Source of the DNA: Pantoea cypripedii
Lineage (GTDB): Bacteria > Pseudomonadota > Gammaproteobacteria > Enterobacterales > Enterobacteriaceae
NCBI RefSeq assembly: GCF_002095535.1
Contig: NZ_MLJI01000001.1
Coordinates: 418,690-482,689 of the forward strand
Direction of reading: 5' to 3'
DNA length: 64,000 nt
The notes beneath the pieces were generated by a model that was not told the DNA's origin, did not search any database, and saw only the letters and a program-made list of their open reading frames with translations. Within the stretch, counting starts at the first letter, position 1; each line of letters opens with the position of its first letter. A program made the position numbers and the translations under genes. This document shows, one piece after another, positions 51,127-59,694 of the stretch.

Positions 51127-51343
51127 TCAGGGCTGGGCTGAAGCACAAAGCTGCATGTAGTCGCCGTCGTTTGGCACCCCATTCTGGTAGGTGCCACCAC
51201 AGGATGGACCGTAGCCGTTAAAGTTAACGCCGCTGTCGCCGTGCAGCACGAAATTCGCCAGCATGTAAGGCCATCGGCCTCCACAGGTGCGGCAGGTCTG
51301 CCACTGGACACCGCCACTTTTTGACCACACACCGGATTGACAG
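51127..51343 (-). other. Alternative pilV C-terminal cassette (reverse)
   Basis: Minus-strand open frame through sfx (CQSGVW), then SKSGGVQWQTCRTCGGRWPY and ending DYMQLCASAQP. Convergent with the forward cassette in the same invertible segment, the standard two-sided shufflon unit. Confidence 0.8.
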
Positions 51344-51638
51344 GAAAGTGGGGCTCCAGACGCATCATGGCTTCTCGCCCCAGTAATGTTGCACGATGTG
51401 TCTGCTGTGTTGACCTGATCCTGAGTTAATACGCCGCCTGCGGACACGTTGCCATCGGCCCGCAGGCTTCCCCCGGCGCACCTGGCCACCGGTGTAAATA
51501 TTTTGTATTAACAGCCCGAACCCAGTCATCATCGGACATATAAAACCCACCGCCATGCGTTTCATCCAGCCAGCCTTTCCCGTCCCGCGTAATGAACCAG
51601 CCATTATTCGAACGGTATATCGCTATTGGCTGTAATGG
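51344..51638 (-). pseudogene. Inverted partial copy of the pilV constant region
   Basis: The reverse complement matches pilV 50277-50570 almost base for base, but with several single-base errors: an extra A in the GCGATAT/CCG stretch, a T-to-G change in GGTGGTTTTT, two A's missing in AATAACAAAAATAT, and an extra C in GCGCGGGGG. These break the reading frame. A natural shufflon has rci here rather than another pilV core, so this is more likely an assembled read of the alternative inversion state than a real duplication. Confidence 0.7.
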
Positions 51639-51650
51639 CTAGCTAGCTAG
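51639..51650. other. Six-frame-stop palindrome, probable contig join
   Basis: CTAGCTAGCTAG is palindromic and puts TAG in all three frames on both strands, the design of linkers used to concatenate contigs. It lies exactly where the pilV-like sequence stops and unrelated DNA begins. Confidence 0.65.
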
Positions 51651-52040
51651 TGATGATGTGTAAACAGTAGGCTATTCCGGCCACGTTATTCCTATCAAGA
51701 TTAAATGGCAACTTAAATAGATAAATACATTAAAAAAAATTGTACAGCGGAAGTGAACTTTGTCAGAAAACTCAATTCATCCCGATAAAGACGTGGGATA
51801 AGAAAACATTATCCCTTATCACTTTCATTTAGATGCAATTATTCATAGCTGTGAAACACATTAATAACCGCATCGGGATAATTCTTTACTCACTTACACT
51901 GCTACGATTCTCATTCTTATTACTATTATTCTGCCGGGTTGCAAGAAAATTCGAACAAAGCATGAGCAGGTGGCGCGAAGTAGAGAAACGCTACTGTCCT
52001 TTATAACTCACCCAAACATGCCCGCCGAACATGATTAACA
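51651..52040. other. Gene-free AT-rich stretch
   Basis: No convincing ORF, RNA or repeat. It probably belongs to the contig to the right and lies downstream of the LysR gene, whose stop is at 52041. Confidence 0.5.
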
Positions 52041-52982
52041 CTAATCCAGTCTGATATTTTGCGATTTTATATGCTGCCAGAAGCGCTCTGCTGCAAGATT
52101 TAACCTCGCCCCCGAACGATAAACATACGCCGAGATCGGCAACGACAGCGAACCATCCATAATGGCCAGTTTACCTTCTCGCAATTCCCGCTGAATCGAA
52201 TACTGCGGTAACCACCCCACCCCATGGCCGTTTACGATCATCCGTTTGAGCAGCTCACTCATGGAAGACACAAAACTGAGGGTAAAGGTATTCTCGGGAA
52301 TTTTATCGATGACCTGATTAACCTGGCGTCCCATATAGCTGTCGTTGGCATATTTCATCAGCGGCAAAACATCGCCATTCAGACTGAATAAGGGTCTGCC
52401 ATCAACATCACAGGGGCTGACCAGATGAAGGAAGGAGTCAAAAACCTTATGATGAATAAAGGGATAATTCATAAACTCTTCGTTGTAGAAGGTCAGAATA
52501 AAGTCGCTTTTGCCTTCTTTCAGGTTATAAACCGCCTCGTCTACGTTGATCGACTCAACATAATGGATTCTTTCCGCGCTATCGGTGTATCCGGCGATCA
52601 GATTAGGCAGCAGCAGGACGGAAAGTGAGGGCGCGGCATCGAACTTGATACTTTGCCGAAAGTTGTCCAGCCCTTTGATTCGATTCAGCTGGTAATCCAT
52701 ATCATCCAGCATGTTGCGAGCGTAACCGACAAAACTCTTCCCCTGCCGGGTAAGTTGCAGTGGATTGACGCTGCGATCGAAGATGGCAAAGCCGATGGCA
52801 GACTCAAGTGATTGAATCCGGCGGCTAAATGAAGACTGGGAAATGTTTCTTTTTTCCGCCGCTAAGGTAAAGCTGCGGGTCTCTTCCAGGGCAATGACGT
52901 CATAAAACCACTTAACTTCAAGATTACTGACCACAGTGCGGAATCTCACAAAACCATAACTGGCGCTATGCAAATTATGCAT
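52041..52982 (-). CDS. LysR-family regulator, HypT/YjiE-like
   Basis: 313 residues as an ORF. The helix-turn-helix FTLAAEKRNISQSSFSRRIQSLE is typical of LysR regulators. The order WFYDVIALEETRSFTLAAEKRN, VDEAVYNLKEGKSDFILTF, FVSSMSELLKRMIVNGHGVGWLPQY and AERFWQ closely follows E. coli HypT, the hypochlorite-responsive regulator. HypT begins near HNIETKWLYDF, so the real start here is probably a GTG near VVSNLEVKWFYD rather than the ATG at 52982, which lies inside a palindromic operator candidate. It is divergent from pckA, which it may regulate. Confidence 0.82.
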   Translation of the reverse strand: MHNLHSASYGFVRFRTVVSNLEVKWFYDVIALEETRSFTLAAEKRNISQSSFSRRIQSLESAIGFAIFDRSVNPLQLTRQGKSFVGYARNMLDDMDYQLNRIKGLDNFRQSIKFDAAPSLSVLLLPNLIAGYTDSAERIHYVESINVDEAVYNLKEGKSDFILTFYNEEFMNYPFIHHKVFDSFLHLVSPCDVDGRPLFSLNGDVLPLMKYANDSYMGRQVNQVIDKIPENTFTLSFVSSMSELLKRMIVNGHGVGWLPQYSIQRELREGKLAIMDGSLSLPISAYVYRSGARLNLAAERFWQHIKSQNIRLD

Positions 52983-52997
52983 GGCATATAGAAATTA

Positions 52998-53010
52998 TGC
53001 AATCATTGCA
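52998..53010. promoter_or_regulatory. Palindromic operator candidate between LysR gene and pckA
   Basis: TGCAAT-C-ATTGCA is a perfect inverted repeat; a related ATGCAAATTATGCAT lies 30 bp to the left. LysR regulators typically bind such sites in divergent promoter regions. Confidence 0.4.
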
Positions 53011-53152
53011 TCTGAATGATGGTGCTAGTATCCAGAACAGTTGATTAACTGATTTGCGCAAACTCATTAACAGCTCAGTTAACTATCACGCTCAACAACC
53101 GGTCGCAGTTTCATGCAACCCAATATTCAGCCAGCTATCAGTCAGGTATAAT

Positions 53153-54778
53153 ATGTCCAGCACTGCGATGATTAAAACAGCCCTGTCAGATTTAGGGATC
53201 ACCGACGTTTCGGAAGTGATCTATAACCCGGATTATGATCTGCTTATCGAGCATGAAACTTCATCTGAACTCAGTGGCTATGAGCGCGGAATGATGACCG
53301 CATCCGGTGCCGTCGCAGTGGATACCGGCGAGTTCACCGGGCGTTCTCCGAAGGATAAATATATTGTCCGCGACGAGCTGACGCAGGATAGCGTGTGGTG
53401 GTCTGACGCTGGTACTGGCCGCAACGATAACAAACCCCTGTCCCCTTCGGTCTGGACTGAATTACGCCATCTGGTCTCAAACCAGTTATCCGGTAAAAAG
53501 CTGTATGTCGTCGATGCCTGGTGTGGTGCCAGCACCGACTCACGCCTGGCGGTACGCTTTATTACCGAGGTTGCCTGGCAGGCGCACTTCGTGAAAAACA
53601 TGTTTATTCCGCCGCTGGCTGAAGAACTGGAGAATTTCACACCTGATTTTATCGTGATGAACGGTTCTAAATGCACCAATCACAACTGGCAGGAACAGGG
53701 CCTGAACTCTGAGAATTTCGTCGCCTTTAACCTCTCTGAGAAGATGCAGCTGATCGGTGGTACCTGGTACGGCGGTGAAATGAAGAAAGGTTTGTTCTCG
53801 GTGATGAACTATTTCCTGCCGCAGCGGGGTATTGCTTCCATGCACTGCTCAGCCAACCGTGGTGCAGCGGGTGATGTCGCATTGTTCTTTGGCCTCTCCG
53901 GAACCGGCAAAACCACCCTTTCCACCGACCCGCAGCGCGAGCTGATCGGTGACGACGAACATGGCTGGGACCATGAAGGCGTCTTCAACTTTGAAGGGGG
54001 TTGCTACGCCAAAACCATCAATCTGAGTGAAGCCGCTGAGCCAGAGATCTACCGCGCCATTCGCCGCGATGCGCTGCTGGAGAATGTGGTGGTCAGAGCT
54101 GACGGCAGCGTCGATTACGCTGATGGTCGCAAAACCGAGAACACGCGTGTCTCCTACCCGTTGTCGCATATTGAGAATATCGTCAAGCCGGTATCACGTG
54201 CCGGAAATCCGTCTAAAGTGATTTTCCTCGCGGCTGATGCCTTTGGCGTATTACCGCCGGTATCGCGCCTGACGACTGATCAGATGAAGTATCACTTCCT
54301 GTCTGGCTTTACCTCGAAACTGGCGGGCACCGAACGCGGCATTACCCGACCTACCCCAACGTTTTCAGCCTGCTATGGCGCAGCATTCCTGATGCTGCAT
54401 CCGACCCAGTACGCTGAAGTGCTGGCGGAGAAAATGGCCGAAACGGGCGCAGAAGCCTGGCTGGTCAACACTGGCTGGAATGGCGCAGGTGAGCGACTTT
54501 CACTGCGCGACACGCGCAATATCATTCGTGGCATTTTGAATGACACCATTGTGCTCGGCGATAATACGCTGCCGATATTTGGGTTGTTGATCCCGGATGC
54601 GGTGCCGGAAGTGCAAACCAGCCAGCTCGATCCGCGTAATGGCTGGGGATCTGAAGAAAAATGGCAGGAAGAAGCGACCAAACTGGGCCGTCTGTTTGTG
54701 GCGAACTTCAGTCAGTACGCCGGGACGACGGAAGGTGCGCGCATCGCCCTGGCAGGGCCTGACGTTGCCAGCGAATAA
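53153..54778 (+). CDS. pckA: Phosphoenolpyruvate carboxykinase (ATP)
   Basis: 541 residues, matching E. coli PckA (540). It converts oxaloacetate plus ATP to PEP plus CO2 in gluconeogenesis. Clear motifs: [13 protein letters not shown], the kinase-1a loop [11 protein letters not shown], the metal-binding GDDEHGWD, and [14 protein letters not shown]. The ATG at 53153 lines up with the PckA N-terminus and has AGG eight bases upstream. Placement next to a HypT-like LysR gene is not the E. coli context (near envZ), so it may be a second copy or a lineage-specific location. Confidence 0.95.
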   Translation: MSSTAMIKTALSDLGITDVSEVIYNPDYDLLIEHETSSELSGYERGMMTASGAVAVDTGEFTGRSPKDKYIVRDELTQDSVWWSDAGTGRNDNKPLSPSVWTELRHLVSNQLSGKKLYVVDAWCGASTDSRLAVRFITEVAWQAHFVKNMFIPPLAEELENFTPDFIVMNGSKCTNHNWQEQGLNSENFVAFNLSEKMQLIGGTWYGGEMKKGLFSVMNYFLPQRGIASMHCSANRGAAGDVALFFGLSGTGKTTLSTDPQRELIGDDEHGWDHEGVFNFEGGCYAKTINLSEAAEPEIYRAIRRDALLENVVVRADGSVDYADGRKTENTRVSYPLSHIENIVKPVSRAGNPSKVIFLAADAFGVLPPVSRLTTDQMKYHFLSGFTSKLAGTERGITRPTPTFSACYGAAFLMLHPTQYAEVLAEKMAETGAEAWLVNTGWNGAGERLSLRDTRNIIRGILNDTIVLGDNTLPIFGLLIPDAVPEVQTSQLDPRNGWGSEEKWQEEATKLGRLFVANFSQYAGTTEGARIALAGPDVASE

Positions 54779-54793
54779 CGGCTAAGCACGCAT

Positions 54794-54819
54794 GCCTCCC
54801 CGCTGTGCAGTGGGGAGGC
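54794..54819 (+). terminator. Hairpin between pckA and the convergent gene
   Basis: GCCTCCCC and GGGGAGGC form a perfect 8-bp stem around a 10-base loop. No T-run, but the position between convergent genes favours a terminator role. Confidence 0.55.
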
Positions 54820-54831
54820 CATCTGCACGCA

Positions 54832-56406
54832 TCACAGCAGTGTTGTGTGTATATCGACCCAGCTGTCAGCGGGAATATCAGCATAGTCACCGGCAACCGG
54901 GGTCACCGTGCCTTCCGCACTGTTATAGGTGTATTTCAGCGACCTGACACCAATCACAAGGGCATTGGAAGCGTCGGATTCGATGGCTGCCACCAGATGT
55001 TGCATTCCTCCCCCTCCCGCAATCATCGGATTGCTGATTCTCCAGGCGGAATTTTTCCTGATTGCCGATGCGCCGCTGACTTTATATTTCCCTGTCGATT
55101 CCTTTGTCACCACAATTTGACCTGACTGCGCATAACCACGATTAATCGCACTAAAATTATCGTTTTGTTTAAAGCCATCCTGCACCGGCGATCGTGTTGC
55201 TGCGGGTATCGCATCACAGATGCGGATCACCGCTCCCAGCGTCTTTACCACACGGCCGTCGTTAAGTGGAACATAGGTATTTGATGTTAATGAATTGGCC
55301 GTCTCCACATACACAATACCATCAGGCTCACTGGTGACGTGCTCATCACCTGAACTGTTAATAAAGACTTTTTCCACGCCTGAATTTGCGGCATCCGTAT
55401 AACGCAGTGGAATGAATGTCGCCCCTTCATTGCGTGCTTCGATTTTTGCATACACGATGAGCATGTTGTTCGGAACATCGTACACGTAGCCAAATTGCGT
55501 TAGATCTGCGCTGCCATGGCGGGAGTCGGAGGGATCGCGCAGGTTGGTAATACGCAAAACATGCTTTGCGGTAGAAGCATTCAGAGATGAAACCAGCACA
55601 TCATTGCACTGGATAAGATAGGTATAGATTGATTCTGATAGCGTCCCGCCGGAGATATAAAAGCCGGTGAAGTTGGGGCCTGAACTCCTGATACCGGTCT
55701 TAATCGCAAATAATTTGACCCAATAAGGCTGGCTGTTCCAGCCAGTGGGATAGACACTGCCCTTCCTCAACGGCGCGATTAAATCCTTATCTGTTAATGC
55801 GCGTGGAGCAACCACCCCGGCACCACCATAAGGTGCACCGTAATCGGTATATTGCCCGGGACCTGCAATGTACATGTCAGCAGAACCGTCGGATTTGGGG
55901 AGAAAAATCAACGATGAATGCAGCGTATCATCCTCAGCACCGGCAAAAGGTAATCGCAATATGCTGCCATTCCATGCCGCGACACCCTGCCCATAGGGTT
56001 CTGTGAACGGAATCGCCACTCTGGCCGCCGTGGGACGTCCTTCTTTTGTCGCATAGGTCTGCATACGACCACGTTCATCAATAATTAAAGCCGCCCGGTT
56101 GTCCGGACCGCCAAAAGTCATTCCGGCGATACCTTTTGGATCCGAAGCGCCCTGCACCACGTCAAACTGACCACGTTGTTTGACCCGGTCAAACACCGAG
56201 ACTAAACCATTGCCAACGGTATCCTTCCCTTCACCGCTAAAAACGTCAGCCGTTGGTTCTGCTTTGGTCGCGTGAGGAATGCCCTGCACCGGATGAGCAG
56301 GTAATCGGACCTCAGCGGAAGCTGCCGCCGAACTCCGGGTTGAGAACAGCGTGAGAAGTGCTGAAGGAAGGATCCAGTTCAAAAGATTTCTGCGTGATAT
56401 CGTCAT
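54832..56406 (-). CDS. Exported protein with Tat-type signal, polysaccharide-cluster associated
   Basis: 524-residue exported protein. The N-terminus ISRRNLLNWILPSALLTLF is a twin-arginine type signal followed by AAASAEVRLP. The rest is beta-rich with many Gly, Ser and Asp (FGGPDNRAALIIDERGRMQT, GPGQYTDYGAPYGGAG, GTLSESIYTYLIQCND). I do not recognise a catalytic family. As the last gene of the exopolysaccharide cluster it may be a polymer-modifying or polymer-binding protein, as terminal secreted proteins of capsule or colanic acid-type clusters often are. Confidence 0.65.
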   Translation of the reverse strand: MTISRRNLLNWILPSALLTLFSTRSSAAASAEVRLPAHPVQGIPHATKAEPTADVFSGEGKDTVGNGLVSVFDRVKQRGQFDVVQGASDPKGIAGMTFGGPDNRAALIIDERGRMQTYATKEGRPTAARVAIPFTEPYGQGVAAWNGSILRLPFAGAEDDTLHSSLIFLPKSDGSADMYIAGPGQYTDYGAPYGGAGVVAPRALTDKDLIAPLRKGSVYPTGWNSQPYWVKLFAIKTGIRSSGPNFTGFYISGGTLSESIYTYLIQCNDVLVSSLNASTAKHVLRITNLRDPSDSRHGSADLTQFGYVYDVPNNMLIVYAKIEARNEGATFIPLRYTDAANSGVEKVFINSSGDEHVTSEPDGIVYVETANSLTSNTYVPLNDGRVVKTLGAVIRICDAIPAATRSPVQDGFKQNDNFSAINRGYAQSGQIVVTKESTGKYKVSGASAIRKNSAWRISNPMIAGGGGMQHLVAAIESDASNALVIGVRSLKYTYNSAEGTVTPVAGDYADIPADSWVDIHTTLL

Positions 56407-56490
56407 AATTAATCACTGCCTATGCTGGTCATATTAAAAAACTCTACAGCACAAAAAAGAGTCCCGGACATCATTATTATCGGCCGATAA

Positions 56491-58161
56491 TTATTGTTGC
56501 CAGCCAATGTTATTTCCTGTCTTACCCCATATATCCACACTGGCGTTGGCCGTTCCTGTTTTTAACGCAGGGGAATCGCTGGCAAGCTGAAGGATATTTT
56601 TTGCCTCTTTCATTCCCGCTGGAGGGACCAGGGGTACGGTGAATCTGAATTTGGGATCGACATAGTGTAAGTCGCGGGTTGAAACCCCCGGTAAGGCTGC
56701 CGGAGCTGCGGCAACCCAGGCTTCCGAGAAGAAAATACAATTTTTAAAGGCATATTTGGTCAGTAAACTACCAAACGTCGCGACATGCTCCGGGCTGATA
56801 AGATCTGAGTTATCCCGGTGCTTCCAGTAAAAAATACAATTCTCAAGGGTCAGCGCGGTGGCAGCCGGATTATCTTCTTTACGTGGATTGCAATAAAGAA
56901 CATGGTCATTGGCCTGAGAAACGGTGTCGATGAACAGACAATTACGCACCACATTGTTATAGCAGTAGCGAAAACAGCAGGCTTTTTTCCAGTAAATATC
57001 AGAGGTTCGCTGCGTTCGCGCTACCCCATCATTGTACGAGACAATATATTCAATCACGTTATCAACACAGCCAACACCGTAGGTATGGTAGAGCGTGTAG
57101 GTATCTTCACTGAGTGGTTTATAGCCGTTAGCATGGTACCAGCTGTTAGAGAACGGCCCCTGTACCAGCATGAAGGGTTTGGCATTATTGGTCAGGTAGC
57201 CCCAGCGCAACAGGCAATTATTGCAATGGTAATCTAAATCCAGTGCGTAACGATCGGGTGCTGCCGGGCCGGAACCATGCACTTCAAAATTCTGGCCAGT
57301 GGCATAAGCGCACATAGTCATCCATAACGGAACATCAGCACGGGCGGTGGTCCAGGCCTGTGGATCTTTTACCGGGTTATAAACATTGGTGCGGTAGGAA
57401 GAATAATAAATATTATCCCAACCCGATTCCCATTCATCACCACGAACATCGCGGTTTTTGTTTTTACTGGCGGCACCGGAAAGTAAAACGCCGTAGTTGA
57501 CAATATTAGTGAATGAAACATCAAGGATACGTACCCCATAACTCTTGCGCTGGTCACCGTAATAGGTTGCAGGATCGGAAAGATTGGGGTTACCGCGAAA
57601 AAATATGCCACAGTTGATATGATCACCATAAATATCATGGATAAAGATTTTATGGGCAATATTCGTCTTGTCTCTGACTGCCAGATGAATACAGGCAACT
57701 TCTTTAGTGGGTGCTGACCCAGCTATCGCAGCGGGATCACCGATAAAATTAATATGGTGAATTTCCAGATTGCATATCCCGTTTTCGTCTCCCCGAACCG
57801 TGCCATACAGATAACCGCCGGTATGCTGTTCACCAGGTGGCGAGGAGAGCTGTAACGAATTGATATTAAAGTTCTGGAACGTCGTGTCGGTATGACGTGT
57901 GGCGGCATCTTTAGGATACCAGATCGGCCAGGCACCCTCTCCATACGATGTCAGAACACTTTGCGTCCCCGAACGATTGAGGAAAAAGGCGAGTTTATTC
58001 TGGCTAAGATAGGACCAGTTAAAACGCGTGCCACATTTGATCGCAACAGTGACAGGATGGCTGACACCGGAGGCGATGACTTCATCCATCGTACGAAAAG
58101 GGTGCTCCTGACTCCCGTCACCACGCGCAGTCGATGAAGGATCAACATAGATATACTTCAT
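56491..58161 (-). CDS. Right-handed beta-helix protein
   Basis: 556-residue protein of the parallel beta-helix type: start MKYIYVDPSSTARGDGSQEHPFRT is the DUF1565-like opening. Many short strand repeats follow (NLEIHHINFIGD, VRILDVSFTNIVNYGVLLSG, CLLRWGYLTNNA, VVRNCLFIDTVS, LENCIFYW). No signal peptide is obvious. Such folds act on or bind polysaccharides (compare the tailspike-like WceF of stewartan clusters), so a role in processing the polymer made by the upstream genes is likely but unproven. Confidence 0.7.
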   Translation of the reverse strand: MKYIYVDPSSTARGDGSQEHPFRTMDEVIASGVSHPVTVAIKCGTRFNWSYLSQNKLAFFLNRSGTQSVLTSYGEGAWPIWYPKDAATRHTDTTFQNFNINSLQLSSPPGEQHTGGYLYGTVRGDENGICNLEIHHINFIGDPAAIAGSAPTKEVACIHLAVRDKTNIAHKIFIHDIYGDHINCGIFFRGNPNLSDPATYYGDQRKSYGVRILDVSFTNIVNYGVLLSGAASKNKNRDVRGDEWESGWDNIYYSSYRTNVYNPVKDPQAWTTARADVPLWMTMCAYATGQNFEVHGSGPAAPDRYALDLDYHCNNCLLRWGYLTNNAKPFMLVQGPFSNSWYHANGYKPLSEDTYTLYHTYGVGCVDNVIEYIVSYNDGVARTQRTSDIYWKKACCFRYCYNNVVRNCLFIDTVSQANDHVLYCNPRKEDNPAATALTLENCIFYWKHRDNSDLISPEHVATFGSLLTKYAFKNCIFFSEAWVAAAPAALPGVSTRDLHYVDPKFRFTVPLVPPAGMKEAKNILQLASDSPALKTGTANASVDIWGKTGNNIGWQQ

Positions 58162-58210
58162 TCTGAAATACCCTGATAATAAGCGGGCCAGGATGCAAGC
58201 CCTCTACTAT

Positions 58211-59087
58211 TTATTGGATCAGTTTTTCGAAGAACTCATAAGGAATGCCTGATGATATTTTCCTTGTAAAGACACAGCCCGAAGCTTTGATCCTGGCGAG
58301 GTCACTACAATCAAGAGTTCTTGGATAATCCGGCCCGGTTGTCCAGTCGATATATCTTAGAGCGTCATTCAGTTTATTTTCATCATGATAATTATCGGTC
58401 ACACCGATCTCCTTAAGAGCAGTATGAAAGAAAACCTCATCAGAAATAAAAGAATGATGAAACAAATCACGATACCAGTCATTGGCGTTAATAAATGCCA
58501 TTAAAGACTGCAACGTTTTCTGGTTCAATGAAATCCAGTTGGTACCTTTGTAAAACTGTGCGACCTTATGGGCATCCTGTTTAAAACGTCTGCTGACATA
58601 AAATGGCATAATAATCCTGAACATTCGAGTCTTCATCTTTTCAGGAAGGCTTTTATTTTTCTTATAGAAATAGTGTGGGTAGTCATACCTGACCCTGAGC
58701 AGAGGATCCACATAAGTATTGCGTTTATCCTGATAGTGGATCAGATTCCTCATTGCAATGGAGGATAACAAATCATTGATTTCCTGGTTGGTCATACACG
58801 GGAGGTCATCTCCCGAAATTAAAAACATATAATCAAAGCTAAAGTTTAATGCTTCATTAAAAGTTTTAATCGTCGAGTCAACAAGGCTGTACCCTCCCCA
58901 GGATATATCAACACGATCTCTGACAAAGAAAATATTTTTTTGCAGTGAAAACGTCAAATTCATCCATCGGAGACTTAGCATCCACATGAATTAAAATGAT
59001 ATTTTCTTCAAAGGCAGACAAATAATTCACCGTATATAAAAGTGGATTGGTGATTTTATGGCAAAGAATACAAAATATTTTCTTCAT
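58211..59087 (-). CDS. GT14-like (core-2/I-branching type) glycosyltransferase, frameshifted
   Basis: Two frames join into one protein of ~291 residues. The true start is the ATG at 59087 (AGGAG 8 bases upstream): MKKIFCILCHKITNPLLYTV, then EENIILIHVDAKSPMDEFDV. This frame is lost in the A7 run at 58935-58941 and continues one frame away as NIFFVRDRVDISWGGYSLVDS, then FMFLISGDDLPC-type residues (YMFLISGDDLPC) and FISDEVFFHTAL. The IHVDAKS...WGGYSLVDS...LISGDD order is typical of GT14. One added A would restore the gene. Probably transfers a sugar branch during repeat-unit synthesis. Confidence 0.75.
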
Positions 59088-59157
59088 TTTCTACTCTCCT
59101 AAAGATGAAACAGCTCATTTTAATGAATTCGATCAACAGGATAAGCAATACTTCACA

Positions 59158-59694
59158 TCAGGCTACGCGAATATTTTCTGGTTGATACTTACGGGTTTTG
59201 ATAAAGGGCTTCTGCGCTATCACGTAGTGATCGTCAGCGACACTGGTCATCACTATGGCCCCTGCACCAATAACAACATTATGGCCGATCTCAATATCAT
59301 CACCGAGAATACAGGAGTTAACTCCCATCGAGACATTATCACCGATGATAAAATGCTCTGGATAAGACAACCTATTCCCTCCCACGGTACAACATTGTCT
59401 GATATTGAAATTCTTGCCGATGACACAGCCGCTATTGATAACCACCGAGTAGGCATGCCAGACGACAAATCCATGACCAATTTTCGTCCGGTATGAAATT
59501 TCAATGCCAAACATAAATTCATTAAAAAACTTATGCATAATAACAAAGAGTAACGTTATCGGATAAAACACCGCCACGCGCCGGGCATGTAATGAGGCCA
59601 GCCGATACAGCAGTACAACCAGCTTCGATTTGATGCCTGGATTCATTTTAATTTCTGACAACGTCAGTTTCATGCTGCGAAAGATATTCATCAT
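59158..59694 (-). CDS. Hexapeptide-repeat acetyltransferase (CysE/LbetaH type)
   Basis: 178-residue left-handed beta-helix acyltransferase: IGHGFVVWHAYSVVINSGCVIGKNF, then the hexad stretch IIGDNVSMGVNSCILGDDIE and IGHNVVIGAGAIVMTSV (pieces). An N-terminal hydrophobic region (FYPITLLFVIMHKFF) may anchor it to the membrane. It resembles serine O-acetyltransferase-like enzymes of exopolysaccharide clusters that O-acetylate sugar units. The start overlaps the flippase stop (TGATG). Confidence 0.82.
   Translation of the reverse strand: MMNIFRSMKLTLSEIKMNPGIKSKLVVLLYRLASLHARRVAVFYPITLLFVIMHKFFNEFMFGIEISYRTKIGHGFVVWHAYSVVINSGCVIGKNFNIRQCCTVGGNRLSYPEHFIIGDNVSMGVNSCILGDDIEIGHNVVIGAGAIVMTSVADDHYVIAQKPFIKTRKYQPENIRVA

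Larger units (their letters stand above)
50571..51343. mobile_element. Shufflon with three sfx recombination sites
   Basis: The 19-bp site CTGTCAATCCGGTGTGTGG occurs at 50571-50589 (+), 50833-50851 (+) and 51325-51343 (-), matching the R64 sfx pattern (CAATCCGGTNNNTGG). The first two are direct repeats; the last two are inverted and flank a 473-bp segment holding two convergent pilV tails. Inversion by an Rci-type recombinase would swap tails. The rci gene itself is not present in the window. Confidence 0.88.
24775..51638 (+). mobile_element. Left part of an SPI-7/PAPI-1-type integrative conjugative element
   Basis: Gene order parA, dnaB-like, parB, DUF2786, DUF2857, STY4528-type rep, PFL_4669-type, topB, STY4534-type, ssb and pilL-pilV follows the partition/replication and thin-pilus modules of SPI-7 and related elements, and it starts at a tRNA-Phe att remnant. 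The recombinase rci, the type IV secretion (tra/PFL-type) genes, relaxase, integrase and attR are not in the window: the sequence breaks at a probable contig join after the shufflon. No cargo genes are recognised in the part present, apart perhaps from the DUF29 gene. Confidence 0.85.

Noticed and set aside
51127-51638. Insertion sequence or independent minus-strand genes after pilV
   Set aside because: The sequence is a shufflon tail plus an inverted pilV fragment; there are no transposase motifs.
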